DNA of 9,318 nucleotides from JBOHUX01 sp050734915 (lineage in GTDB: Bacteria > Chloroflexota > Dormibacteria > Dormibacterales > Dormibacteraceae): positions 1 to 9,318 of the forward strand of contig JBOHUX010000089.1 in assembly GCA_050734915.1 (NCBI GenBank), in the 5' to 3' direction. A program made the position numbers and the translations under genes. Within the stretch, counting starts at the first letter, position 1, and the number at the start of each line of letters is the position of its first letter. The notes under the pieces were generated by a model. It made no database searches. It was not told where the DNA came from and saw only the letters and a program-made list of their open reading frames with translations. Of the stretch, positions 1 through 5,908 are shown one piece after another.

Positions 1-631
1 GTGCGTGCACGCCCTGCTCCGCGAGCCGCCGCGCGCCGGCCTCGCTGCGGACCACGGCGGCCACGCGCACCTCGGGATGGAGCACACGCGCCAGCCGGAT
101 GGCGTGGCTGCCGACGCCGCCGGCGCCGATCACGCAGAGCAGGCCCTCGGCGGGCAGCCCCGCCACACGCACGGCGTGGTGCGCGGTGGCGACCGCGTCA
201 GGGAGAACGGCGGCTTCCGAGGCGGGCAGGCCGGGCACGCCAACCATGCGCCGCGCCGGCCAGACCACCTCCTCCGCCATCCCGCCTGGGGCCTGGATGC
301 CGAGCACCCGGGCCGCGTGGCAGCGCTCGTCCCGGCCCGCCAGACAGGCGCGGCAGACCCCGCAGGGATCGAGCGGGTGGAGGACGACGTCGTCGCCGAC
401 CGCGATCGCGTTGACGCCCGCGGCGACCTCGACCACCACCCCCGCGACCTCGTGGCCCGGCCGGACCGGGTATTTCGTGCCGTGGGGCAGGACCATGCCG
501 CGGGCCAGATGCGCGTCGCTGCCGCAGACCCCGCAGGCGAGGACGCGGACCCGTGCGGACCCCGCCGGCAGCTCGGACGGAGGGCCGTCGCGGAGCCGGA
601 CCTCGCCCGGTGACACCTCGACGTAGCGCAT
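1..631 (-). CDS. Zinc-dependent alcohol dehydrogenase (MDR family), C-terminus beyond window
   Basis: Medium-chain dehydrogenase/reductase that should oxidise an alcohol or polyol (or reduce a carbonyl) with NAD(P) in the cytoplasm. Seen directly: the catalytic-zinc region CGVCGSD with Cys36, the GHE motif at residues 59-61, a complete structural-zinc set Cys90, Cys93, Cys96 and Cys104 in the canonical C-x2-C-x2-C-x7-C spacing, and the Rossmann motif GAGGVG at 169-174. About 210 residues are present; the family is usually about 340-360, so the rest of the cofactor domain and the C-terminal catalytic part lie outside the window. The ATG at 631 is preceded by GGAGGGGG about 9 nt upstream and starts only 4 nt after the stop of the acyl-CoA dehydrogenase, so the two genes form an operon. 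The substrate cannot be inferred; intact zinc ligands argue against a quinone reductase. Confidence 0.93.
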   Translation of the reverse strand, partial: MRYVEVSPGEVRLRDGPPSELPAGSARVRVLACGVCGSDAHLARGMVLPHGTKYPVRPGHEVAGVVVEVAAGVNAIAVGDDVVLHPLDPCGVCRACLAGRDERCHAARVLGIQAPGGMAEEVVWPARRMVGVPGLPASEAAVLPDAVATAHHAVRVAGLPAEGLLCVIGAGGVGSHAIRLARVLHPEVRVAAVVRSEAGARRLAEQGVHA

Positions 632-635
632 CGCG

Positions 636-1760
636 TCAGTCCCCCTCCGCCAGCAGCCGGCGCGCGATCACGAGGCGCTGGATCTCCGCCGTGCCCTCCT
701 CGAACCAGAAGCCGCGCGCATCTCGGTAGATGCGCTCGATGGGCGCGTCGGTCGTGTACCCGAAGCCGCCGTGCACACGCAGCGCGAGGTCGGTGACGCG
801 GCCGACCATGTTGAGGCAGAAGAGCTTGGCCGTGGCCGAGACCGCGGTCACGTCACGTCCCGCGTCGAACGCCGCCGCCGCCGCCCCCACCAGCCCGCGG
901 GCCGCCTCGATGTCGGCGTGCATGTCCGCCAGGTGGCCGCGGATCGACTCCCGCTCCGAGATCGTGCGGCCGAAGGTGACGCGGCGGCGGGCGAACCCGA
1001 CCGCCTCCGCCAGCGCCCGCCCCGCCAGCCCAACCATGCAGGCGGAGAGGGAGATGCGGCTGTAGGCGAGGAAGCCGAGCGCCACCTCCAGGCCCTCACC
1101 GGCGGGCCCCAGCCGGTGACGGTCGTCCACGAGCATGCCGTCGTAGCGGAGCCGGCCGTGTCCGGTGCCGTGCAGTCCCATCGTCCGCTGCGTGGCGTCG
1201 ATCTCGAAGCCAGTGGTGGCGCGGGGGAGGAGGAAGGCCGTGAGCGAGTCGCGCGCGCGCCGGTCGTCGCTCGCGGCGATGAGCAGGAACCAGTCGGCTC
1301 GGTCCGCGAAGGTGATCAGGTGCTTCTCGCCGCTGAGGCGCCAGCCGCCGTCGCCGGGCTCCGCCCGGGAGTGGAGGTCACGGCCGGTGCCGCCGGCGCG
1401 CTCGGTGAGAGCGAACGCGATCGTGGTCCGGCCCTCGGCCTGCTCGCGGACCAGTTCGCGCTGGCTCGGGCTGCCGTGACCGGCGACCGGGCGCCAGATC
1501 CCGTTCGAGAGGTGGACGATCATGCGCCCCGGCGCCGGCCCCATCGCGGCCGCCTCCAGGTAGGGCATCAGCTCGGTGAGCGACAGGCCGAAGCCACCCA
1601 TCTCCGGGGGCACGCTGAGACGGTGCGCGCCGGACTCGGCGGCGCGGGTCAGGAGATGGGCGGGGATGCGGTCGGCCGCCTCCAGCATGGCGACGGCGGC
1701 CTCGAACTCGGCCACGAACGATGCCCGGAACTCGTCAAGGCTCGGCACCTTCGACACCAT
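636..1760 (-). CDS. Acyl-CoA dehydrogenase family protein
   Basis: FAD-dependent dehydrogenase that would introduce an alpha-beta double bond into an acyl-CoA and pass electrons to ETF, in the cytoplasm. Using the ATG at 1760 the protein is 374 aa, normal for the family. Visible are the N-terminal helical domain with PPEMGGFGLS, the flavin-binding beta region ALTERAGGTG followed by GEKHLITFADRAD, the C-terminal helical motifs RRVTFGR and HGGFGYTTDAPIERIYRDA, and the catalytic glutamate Glu355 in EEGTAEIQ. Two starts are possible. The ATG at 1772 would add four residues, but TATGTT (1773-1768) lies 7 nt before the ATG at 1760, the usual spacing for a leaderless actinobacterial-type start, and neither start has a Shine-Dalgarno site. 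It is divergent from the LLM gene and co-oriented with the alcohol dehydrogenase, suggesting a catabolic operon. The acyl chain used is unknown. Confidence 0.93.
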   Translation of the reverse strand: MVSKVPSLDEFRASFVAEFEAAVAMLEAADRIPAHLLTRAAESGAHRLSVPPEMGGFGLSLTELMPYLEAAAMGPAPGRMIVHLSNGIWRPVAGHGSPSQRELVREQAEGRTTIAFALTERAGGTGRDLHSRAEPGDGGWRLSGEKHLITFADRADWFLLIAASDDRRARDSLTAFLLPRATTGFEIDATQRTMGLHGTGHGRLRYDGMLVDDRHRLGPAGEGLEVALGFLAYSRISLSACMVGLAGRALAEAVGFARRRVTFGRTISERESIRGHLADMHADIEAARGLVGAAAAAFDAGRDVTAVSATAKLFCLNMVGRVTDLALRVHGGFGYTTDAPIERIYRDARGFWFEEGTAEIQRLVIARRLLAEGD

Positions 1761-1767
1761 CAGATGC

Positions 1768-1775
1768 AACATAGT
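1768..1775. promoter_or_regulatory. Overlapping divergent -10 elements for leaderless starts
   Basis: On the minus strand TATGTT (1773-1768) lies 7 nt before the acyl-CoA dehydrogenase ATG at 1760. On the plus strand CATAGT (1770-1775) lies 6 nt before the LLM gene ATG at 1782. Both resemble TATAAT at 4 of 6 positions and both fit the short spacing of leaderless promoters. Neither start has a Shine-Dalgarno sequence. The two hexamers overlap by 4 bp, so polymerase could fire in only one direction at a time. No convincing -35 elements were seen. This is an inference from spacing, without transcript data. Confidence 0.4.
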
Positions 1776-1781
1776 GGTCGC

Positions 1782-2729
1782 ATGCGTCTGGGGGTGACGT
1801 TTCCGTTCGAGGATCTCCCGCTCCGCGAGTCGCTGGTCCTGCTCGAGAAGGCGGAGGCGCTCGGCTATCGAGGGGCCTGGAGCTACGAACGCAACGTGTT
1901 CGATGCCTTCTCTCCCCTGGCCGCGGCGGCCATGGCGACGCGGGAGATGCGGCTGGGCACCTCGATCGTGCCCGTCTTCACGCGCCCCGCGGGCCTGATC
2001 GCGATGTCGGCGGCGGCCCTGGGGGAGCTGGCGCCGGGCCGCTTCGTGCTCGGCCTCGGTTCCTCGACCGAGGCGGTCGTGACGGGCTGGATGGGGCTCC
2101 CCTACGGCCGCCCGCTGACCCGCCTGCGGGACACGGTTCTGGCGGTGCGGGCACTGCTGGACGGCGAGCGGGTGGGTGCCATGCGACTCCATCGCCTCCC
2201 CCCGGAGCCGGTGCCGATCTACGTCGCGGCGCTGGGCGAACGGATGCTTCGGCTGGCGGGAGAGGTGGCGGACGGGGTCGTCTTCTTCATGGCGGGCGCG
2301 GGCGCCGTGCCGGACCTGGTGGCGGGGACCGGCCGCGCGCTCTACTCCGTGGCGCGCGTGATCATGGTCTGCGGCGCCGACCACGAGGCGAACCTCGCGT
2401 TCGCTCGGCGGTTCATCGCCGGATACGCGATCCTGCCCTTCTACGCGCGGTTCCTGGCCCGGCAGGGTTTCGGCGCCGAGGTGGCGGCGGTCCAGGCGCG
2501 CTGGGCGGCGGGAGACCGGGCCGGGGCACCGGCGGAGGTTTCGGAGGCGATGGTGGCGGAGCTGATGCTGCTCGGCACCGACCCTCGGCTGCAGGAGCGG
2601 ATGGGCCGCTTCGAGAGCGCCGCGCTCGGCACCCTCGACCTCTGGTTCATGTCCCCGGCGGCGGCTCCGGAGCAAAAGCGAAGCGACCTCGAGCGAGGGC
2701 TGTCCGAAGCGATCACGCTCCGGGTCTAG
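1782..2729 (+). CDS. LLM class flavin/F420-dependent oxidoreductase (short form)
   Basis: Luciferase-like TIM-barrel oxidoreductase, probably using F420 or FMN, of 315 aa. Visible signatures are the first strand MRLGVTFPF, the helix ending EKAEALGYRGAWSYE, the strand MRLGTSIVPVFTRP, the cofactor-region stretch GRFVLGLGSSTEAVV (residues 87-101) and the late strand PVPIYVAALGERMLRLAGEVADGVVF (split here for length: PVPIYVAALG then ERMLRLAGEVADGVVF, about 144-168). Between the helix ending LLDGER and PVPIY only about 14 residues remain, clearly fewer than in the second LLM gene, so the usual loop with an aromatic G-x-F/Y-Y motif is missing. The start is fixed at 1782 by homology at the first strand; the upstream frame is antisense to the dehydrogenase. 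It lacks a Shine-Dalgarno site and may be leaderless. The last codons lie inside the inverted repeat at 2724-2787. The substrate is unknown. Confidence 0.88.
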   Translation: MRLGVTFPFEDLPLRESLVLLEKAEALGYRGAWSYERNVFDAFSPLAAAAMATREMRLGTSIVPVFTRPAGLIAMSAAALGELAPGRFVLGLGSSTEAVVTGWMGLPYGRPLTRLRDTVLAVRALLDGERVGAMRLHRLPPEPVPIYVAALGERMLRLAGEVADGVVFFMAGAGAVPDLVAGTGRALYSVARVIMVCGADHEANLAFARRFIAGYAILPFYARFLARQGFGAEVAAVQARWAAGDRAGAPAEVSEAMVAELMLLGTDPRLQERMGRFESAALGTLDLWFMSPAAAPEQKRSDLERGLSEAITLRV

Positions 2730-2787
2730 ATGAATGATTCCTAATGGCGCCGAAGACCCGTCGATATTCGGAATTACTCATCTAGAC
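2724..2787. repeat. Imperfect 18-bp inverted repeat, AT-rich, between the LLM genes
   Basis: The left arm GTCTAGATGAATGATTCC (2724-2741) and the right arm GGAATTACTCATCTAGAC (2770-2787) are inverted copies matching at 16 of 18 positions, separated by 28 nt. The left arm covers the TAG stop of the upstream LLM gene (2727-2729) and contains the small palindrome GAAT-G-ATTC. The region is far richer in A and T than its surroundings. No T-run follows, so an intrinsic terminator is unlikely. A two-site operator for the downstream LLM gene is the simplest reading; TAGACT (2783-2788) in the right arm could be a -10 element. Confidence 0.6.
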
Positions 2788-2855
2788 TGAGATCACAGGT
2801 TCTGGTCCACACAGGGCGGAACCTCGGGCAACTCATGACGCGAGGGGGTGCGGCG

Positions 2856-3890
2856 ATGGCGCGTGACGGGGGCATGGGGGTGACGTTCATGGGTGGCGAC
2901 GTCGCGGCAGCCACCGAGATGGCCGTCGGGGCGGAGGCGCGCGGCTTCAGCTCGGCGTGGACCGCGGAGTTCTACGACCGCTCGGCGACGATCTCGCTGG
3001 CCGCGATGGCCGCGGCGACGCACCGGATCCGTCTCGGCAGCGCCATCATGTACGCCTTCGGACGCTCGCCGGTCATGACGGCCGCCGTCGCCCGCGACCT
3101 CGACGAGCTCTCCGGCGGCCGTCTGGTCCTCGGCCTCGGCACCGGCACCACCGGCCAGGTCCAGGACTGGCACGGACTCCCCCCCGAGCACCTCGCCTCC
3201 CGACTGGAGGAGCTGGTCCCGCTCCTGCGCCGGCTCTGGAATCTCGACCAGGGGCCGGTCATCCACGAGGGCCGTTTCTACCGCGTCAAGCTCCACCCGG
3301 TGGTGCAGATGGCGCCTCCTCTCCGGCGCGAGGTGCCGATCTACATCGCCGGCGTCAACCCCCGCATGGTCGAGGCGGCGGGCCGGGTCGGCGAGGGGCT
3401 GGTCGGCCACCCGCTCTTCAGCCCCGAGTACGTGGCGGAGGTGGTGCGGCCGGCGCTGGACCGTGGCTCCCGCCGGGCCGGCCGGAAGGGACCGGTGCCG
3501 ATCGCGGGCTACGTGCTGTGCGCGGTGGCGGACAGCGAGGAGGAGGGTGCGCGGGCCGCCGCGGCGCAGATCGCCTTCTACACAGTCGTCAAGACCTTCA
3601 ACTCCGTCCTCGCCCTCCATCACTTCGACGAGGAGGCGGCCGTCATCAGGCAGGCCTTCAAGGCCCGCGACATGCAGGCCGCGATCGGCGGGGTCAGCCC
3701 CCGGATGCTGGATGCCTTCGCCGTCTACGGCACGCCCGAGCAGGCGCGCCAGCGCTTCGAGGCGCGCTTCGCCGGCGTCTACGAGGAGCCCCTGCTCTTC
3801 CCGCCCAGCGTCGGCCTGGCCGGCCCGCCCCAGCAGCGGCTGCGGGATCTGATGCTCGACACCTTCGCCCTCACCGGAGTCGCCGCCTGA
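2856..3890 (+). CDS. LLM class F420-dependent oxidoreductase
   Basis: Second luciferase-like TIM-barrel enzyme, 344 aa with the chosen start. Features in order: first strand MGVTFMGGDV, helix AVGAEARGFSSAW, strand HRIRLGSAIMYAFGRSP, RLVLGLGTGTTGQVQDW (residues 89-105, cofactor phosphate region in F420-type members), the loop IHEGRFYRVK (136-145), PIYIAGVNPRMVEAAG and the C-terminal YGTPEQARQRFE (291-302). This full set matches F420-dependent family members of about 330-350 aa. Three in-frame ATGs exist: 2835, 2856 and 2874. The ATG at 2856 is preceded by GAGGGGG with 7 nt spacing and was chosen; 2835 would add seven residues. It is only distantly similar to the LLM gene upstream, so a recent duplication is unlikely. 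The inverted repeat at 2724-2787 lies in its upstream region and may control it. The substrate is unknown. Confidence 0.9.
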   Translation: MARDGGMGVTFMGGDVAAATEMAVGAEARGFSSAWTAEFYDRSATISLAAMAAATHRIRLGSAIMYAFGRSPVMTAAVARDLDELSGGRLVLGLGTGTTGQVQDWHGLPPEHLASRLEELVPLLRRLWNLDQGPVIHEGRFYRVKLHPVVQMAPPLRREVPIYIAGVNPRMVEAAGRVGEGLVGHPLFSPEYVAEVVRPALDRGSRRAGRKGPVPIAGYVLCAVADSEEEGARAAAAQIAFYTVVKTFNSVLALHHFDEEAAVIRQAFKARDMQAAIGGVSPRMLDAFAVYGTPEQARQRFEARFAGVYEEPLLFPPSVGLAGPPQQRLRDLMLDTFALTGVAA

Positions 3891-3920
3891 CGCGGGCCGG
3901 GGAGCTCGCGCCGCGCAGCG

Positions 3921-3938
3921 CGCCCGCCCTCGGGCGGG
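3921..3938 (+). other. GC-only hairpin between LLM gene and fabH
   Basis: CCCGCC and GGCGGG (3923-3928 and 3933-3938) can form a compact stem 33 bp after the LLM stop codon; an alternative register CGCCCG/CGGGCG also pairs. No T-run follows, so it is at best an atypical terminator. In DNA this GC-rich a short stem can arise by chance. Confidence 0.25.
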
Positions 3939-3943
3939 GGCGG

Positions 3944-3968
3944 TTGAGGCCTCGGTGCCCGGTATCCT
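3944..3968 (+). promoter_or_regulatory. Weak candidate promoter for fabH
   Basis: TATCCT (3963-3968) matches the -10 consensus at 4 of 6 positions and would start transcription near 3975, ahead of the GTG at 3991 but after the GTG at 3955. TTGAGG (3944-3949) lies upstream, but the 13-nt spacer is too short for a standard housekeeping promoter. The element mainly supports the choice of the later start codon. Confidence 0.25.
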
Positions 3969-3990
3969 GGGGGCTGGACATGGAAACAGG

Positions 3991-5031
3991 GTGGCCGCGC
4001 CGCTGACCACGCACACGCGGCCGGGCCAGATCCCGCTCCGCGCCCGCCCGACGTTGGGGGCGCGCAGCGTCCTGGCCGGGATCGGAGTCCATCTCCCGGA
4101 GCGGGTCCTGGCCAACGCCGACCTGGAGAAGGTGGTCGACACCTCGGATCGCTGGATCCAGGAGCGCACCGGCATCCGCGAGAGGCGGCTGGCCGAGCCC
4201 GGCACGGCCACCTTCGAGCTGGCCGAGGAGGCGGGTCGGCGGGCGCTGGACGCCGCCGGGCTGGCGCCGGAGGCGATCGACCTGGTCATGGTCGCCAGCT
4301 CCTCGCCGGACGCGCCGTTCCCGCCCATGGCATGCCGGGTCCAGGAGCGCCTGGGGCTGGTCAACGCGTGGGCCTTCGACCTTCTGGCCGCCTGCACCGG
4401 CCTCCTCTACGAGGTCGCGATCGCCGACTCGATGATCGCGAGCGGCCGCGCCGAGACGGTGCTCGTGATCGGCGCCGAGGTGCTGTCTCGGATCCTGGAT
4501 TGGAGCGATCGCTCCACCTGCGTGCTGCTGGGTGACGGCGCCGGCGCGGTGGTGGTGCGGCCGGCGCGCGCGGGCGGCGGCTTTCTCTCCTGGTGTCTGG
4601 GCGCCGACGGCCGGGAGTGGGACCTGCTCGTCTACGGCGACCACGCCGACAAGGGCGCCTACGTGGTCGGCGAGGCCGACCCCCATTTCAAGATGAACGG
4701 GCGGGAGACGTACATGTTCGCGGCCGACAACTTCGCCCGCTCGGCCGCGGCCGTGGTCGAGGCGGCGGGACTCTCGATCGACGACGTCGACCTCTTCGTG
4801 CCCCACCAGGCCAACCGGCGCATCATCGAGGTGGCCGCGCGCCGGGCCGGGATCGCGATGGAGAGGGTCGTTATCGACATCGACCTTCACGGCAACACGT
4901 CGACCGCCTCGATCCCGATCGCGCTCGCGGACGCCGTCGCGGCGGGGCGCGTCCAGCCCGGCGCCAACGTGCTCATGGCCAGCTTCGGCGCCGGTCTGAC
5001 CTGGGCGGCCTGCCTGCTGCGCTGGGAGTAG
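3991..5031 (+). CDS. fabH: Beta-ketoacyl-ACP synthase III (FabH family)
   Basis: Condensing enzyme of the thiolase fold that joins an acyl-CoA to malonyl-ACP, normally the first step of type II fatty-acid synthesis. The complete catalytic triad is visible: Cys135 in LAACTG, His272 in VPHQANRR and Asn302 in HGNTSTASIP. The 30-residue His-Asn spacing is that of classical FabH. DTSDRWIQERTGI (around Trp55) and the glycine-rich GDGAGAVVV and SFGAGLTWA loops are also typical. Length is 346 aa; the family usually begins only a few residues before LAGIGVHLPERV, so the N-terminus is somewhat long. The GTG at 3991 was chosen because the possible -10 at 3963-3968 would exclude the GTG at 3955; a TTG at 4054 would give the most family-like start but has no ribosome site. 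No other fatty-acid genes adjoin, so it may serve primer formation or a special acyl product. Confidence 0.93.
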   Translation: MAAPLTTHTRPGQIPLRARPTLGARSVLAGIGVHLPERVLANADLEKVVDTSDRWIQERTGIRERRLAEPGTATFELAEEAGRRALDAAGLAPEAIDLVMVASSSPDAPFPPMACRVQERLGLVNAWAFDLLAACTGLLYEVAIADSMIASGRAETVLVIGAEVLSRILDWSDRSTCVLLGDGAGAVVVRPARAGGGFLSWCLGADGREWDLLVYGDHADKGAYVVGEADPHFKMNGRETYMFAADNFARSAAAVVEAAGLSIDDVDLFVPHQANRRIIEVAARRAGIAMERVVIDIDLHGNTSTASIPIALADAVAAGRVQPGANVLMASFGAGLTWAACLLRWE

Positions 5032-5038
5032 GTTCCCC

Positions 5039-5078
5039 CAGCCGGCTGCCGATCGGTCGCCTCCTCCAGAGCCGGCTC
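5039..5078. repeat. Two copies of palindrome AGCCGGCT, 30 bp apart
   Basis: CAGCCGGCTG (5039-5048) and GAGCCGGCTC (5069-5078) are each perfect 10-bp palindromes sharing the core AGCCGGCT. They lie just after the fabH stop codon. The 30-bp spacing, about three helical turns, would suit a repressor binding side by side. CAGAGCCGG recurs at 5200-5208. In such GC-rich DNA chance is a serious alternative. Confidence 0.25.
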
Positions 5079-5176
5079 GCCCGGTCTCGGGCCCTGACAA
5101 GCAGGTCGCGGCGTCTCGACCGACCCCGACGACGATGTCGTAGCTGCCGCCGGACCCATCAACCTGCCATCGGTTG

Positions 5177-5198
5177 CGCGCCCGGGCCGGCGGGCGCG
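5177..5198. other. Perfect 8-bp GC hairpin in the gap after fabH
   Basis: CGCGCCCG (5177-5184) and CGGGCGCG (5191-5198) are perfectly complementary around the 6-nt loop GGCCGG. The hairpin sits 145 bp after fabH and about 35 bp before the shared motif of the sensor operon. There is no T-run, so it is not a classical terminator, although it could end or stabilise the fabH transcript. The rest of the 5032-5231 gap shows no convincing gene. Confidence 0.35.
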
Positions 5199-5231
5199 GC
5201 AGAGCCGGAAATCCCCACCACCCGCCGCCGT

Positions 5232-5262
5232 CATCCTTTCGACACAGATCTCCGCTACCTTC
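5232..5262 (+). promoter_or_regulatory. Shared regulatory motif, copy A, before the sensor/kinase/regulator operon
   Basis: The element begins CATCCTTTCGACACA (5232-5246) and, after a variable stretch, ends CGCTAC plus TTC (5254-5262). It matches the copy at 7359-7389 at 23 of 31 aligned positions with no gap. TACCTT (5256-5261) fits a TANNNT -10 element, and the ATG at 5276 lies 14 nt beyond it, leaving a leader of about 7 nt. The TCGACA part is only 11 nt from the -10, too close to act as a normal -35, so the left half may instead be an activator site. Confidence 0.6.
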
Positions 5263-5275
5263 TCGGGCGACGACC

Positions 5276-5908
5276 ATGGCGAATCTGGCCACCAGCGTCC
5301 CCAGCACTCCCCGCGAGAAGCTCGAGCGCTACCTGCACGTCATCCGGGAGCCGGGCGCGTACCTCACCGCGCTCTACCTGCTGACCGCGTTTCCGCTCGC
5401 CCTCTTCTACTTCCTGGTCCTCATCGCCGGCGCCTTGGCGGGGGCGGTCTTCGCGGTCGTGGCCGTCGGGGTTCTCCTGCTGCTCGCGATGCTCGTGGTG
5501 GCCTGGGGATTCGCTCTCTTCGAGCGCGAGCTGGCGATCGGGCTTCTCGGCCTCGACGTGCCCCCGCTGGCCCTGCCGGACTTGGAGATCCGCACGCCCT
5601 GGGAGCGGCTCTCCCGGCACCTGCGCCAGGCGACCACGTGGAAGTCGCTCGCCTACCTCCTGGTCAAGCTCCCGTTCGGCATCTTCGCCTCGCTGCTGGC
5701 CGGCGCCCTGCTCGGACCCTCTCTGGCCATGCTGCTGGGGCCTGTCTTCTTCCTTCTCGGCCACGGGCCCGTGCCGGAGGCGATCGGCGCCCTGATCTTC
5801 CCCGGCCTGATCGGAGTCGCCGCCCTGGCGACCTCCCTGCACGTCCTCAACATCGTCGGCCGCGCCTGGGGGACGGTTTGCGATCGACATGCTCGGGGTG
5901 GGGGATGA
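5276..5908 (+). CDS. Membrane sensor domain protein (PF13796-like), likely N-terminal half of a split histidine kinase
   Basis: Integral membrane protein of 210 aa as read. A short cytoplasmic lead contains REKLERYLHVIREPGAYL, then hydrophobic segments lie at about 31-58, 60-82, 126-160 and 166-195. A polar stretch, ERELAIGLLGLDVPPLALPD and following, sits between the second and third segments. This layout matches the putative sensor domain found before histidine kinases in Actinobacteria and Chloroflexota. No extracellular ligand domain is seen, so it may sense something in the membrane. After Trp198 the frame continues with GTVCDRHARGGG and stops, whereas the +1 frame gives GRFAIDMLGVGDEQ, which reads as a natural juxtamembrane linker into the kinase. 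This suggests a one-base insertion in the G run at 5868-5872. The ATG at 5276 follows the promoter motif closely; a start at 5174 would lie upstream of it. Confidence 0.85.
   Translation: MANLATSVPSTPREKLERYLHVIREPGAYLTALYLLTAFPLALFYFLVLIAGALAGAVFAVVAVGVLLLLAMLVVAWGFALFERELAIGLLGLDVPPLALPDLEIRTPWERLSRHLRQATTWKSLAYLLVKLPFGIFASLLAGALLGPSLAMLLGPVFFLLGHGPVPEAIGALIFPGLIGVAALATSLHVLNIVGRAWGTVCDRHARGGG
5868..5872 (+). other. G5 run at the probable frameshift between sensor and kinase
   Basis: Five G follow a T at 5867. Reading TGG then skipping one G gives GGA CGG TTT, continuing into the kinase frame without a stop. The sensor frame instead ends 36 nt later. A real or sequencing indel in the homopolymer would explain the split; slippage during transcription or translation is a less likely alternative. 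Confidence 0.6.

Noticed and set aside
1750..1775. A third copy of the shared motif, TTCGACAC, before the first LLM gene
   Set aside because: Only the 8-nt core matches, the distance to the -10 differs by 2 nt, and the bases also encode the start of the acyl-CoA dehydrogenase. Chance is likely.
1773..2675. Long minus-strand reading frame continuing upstream of the acyl-CoA dehydrogenase start
   Set aside because: It is antisense to the LLM gene, has low-complexity Arg/His/Gln-rich sequence with no family motifs, and the true dehydrogenase similarity begins only at MVSKVPSLDEF.
2724..2787. Inverted repeat as terminal repeats of a small insertion element
   Set aside because: No target-site duplication flanks it and no transposase or second copy is seen in the window.
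3921..3938. GC hairpin as a Rho-independent terminator
   Set aside because: No T-run follows and a stem of this size is expected often by chance in such GC-rich sequence; it is listed only as a weak structural feature.
3980..4006. Eight-codon ATG ORF just before fabH
   Set aside because: It has no ribosome site or conserved feature and overlaps the chosen fabH start out of frame.
5174..5275. Extended N-terminus of the sensor protein from a GTG at 5174
   Set aside because: The extension is Pro/Arg/Ser-rich, overlaps the GC hairpin and lies upstream of the promoter motif, so it is probably not transcribed from it.
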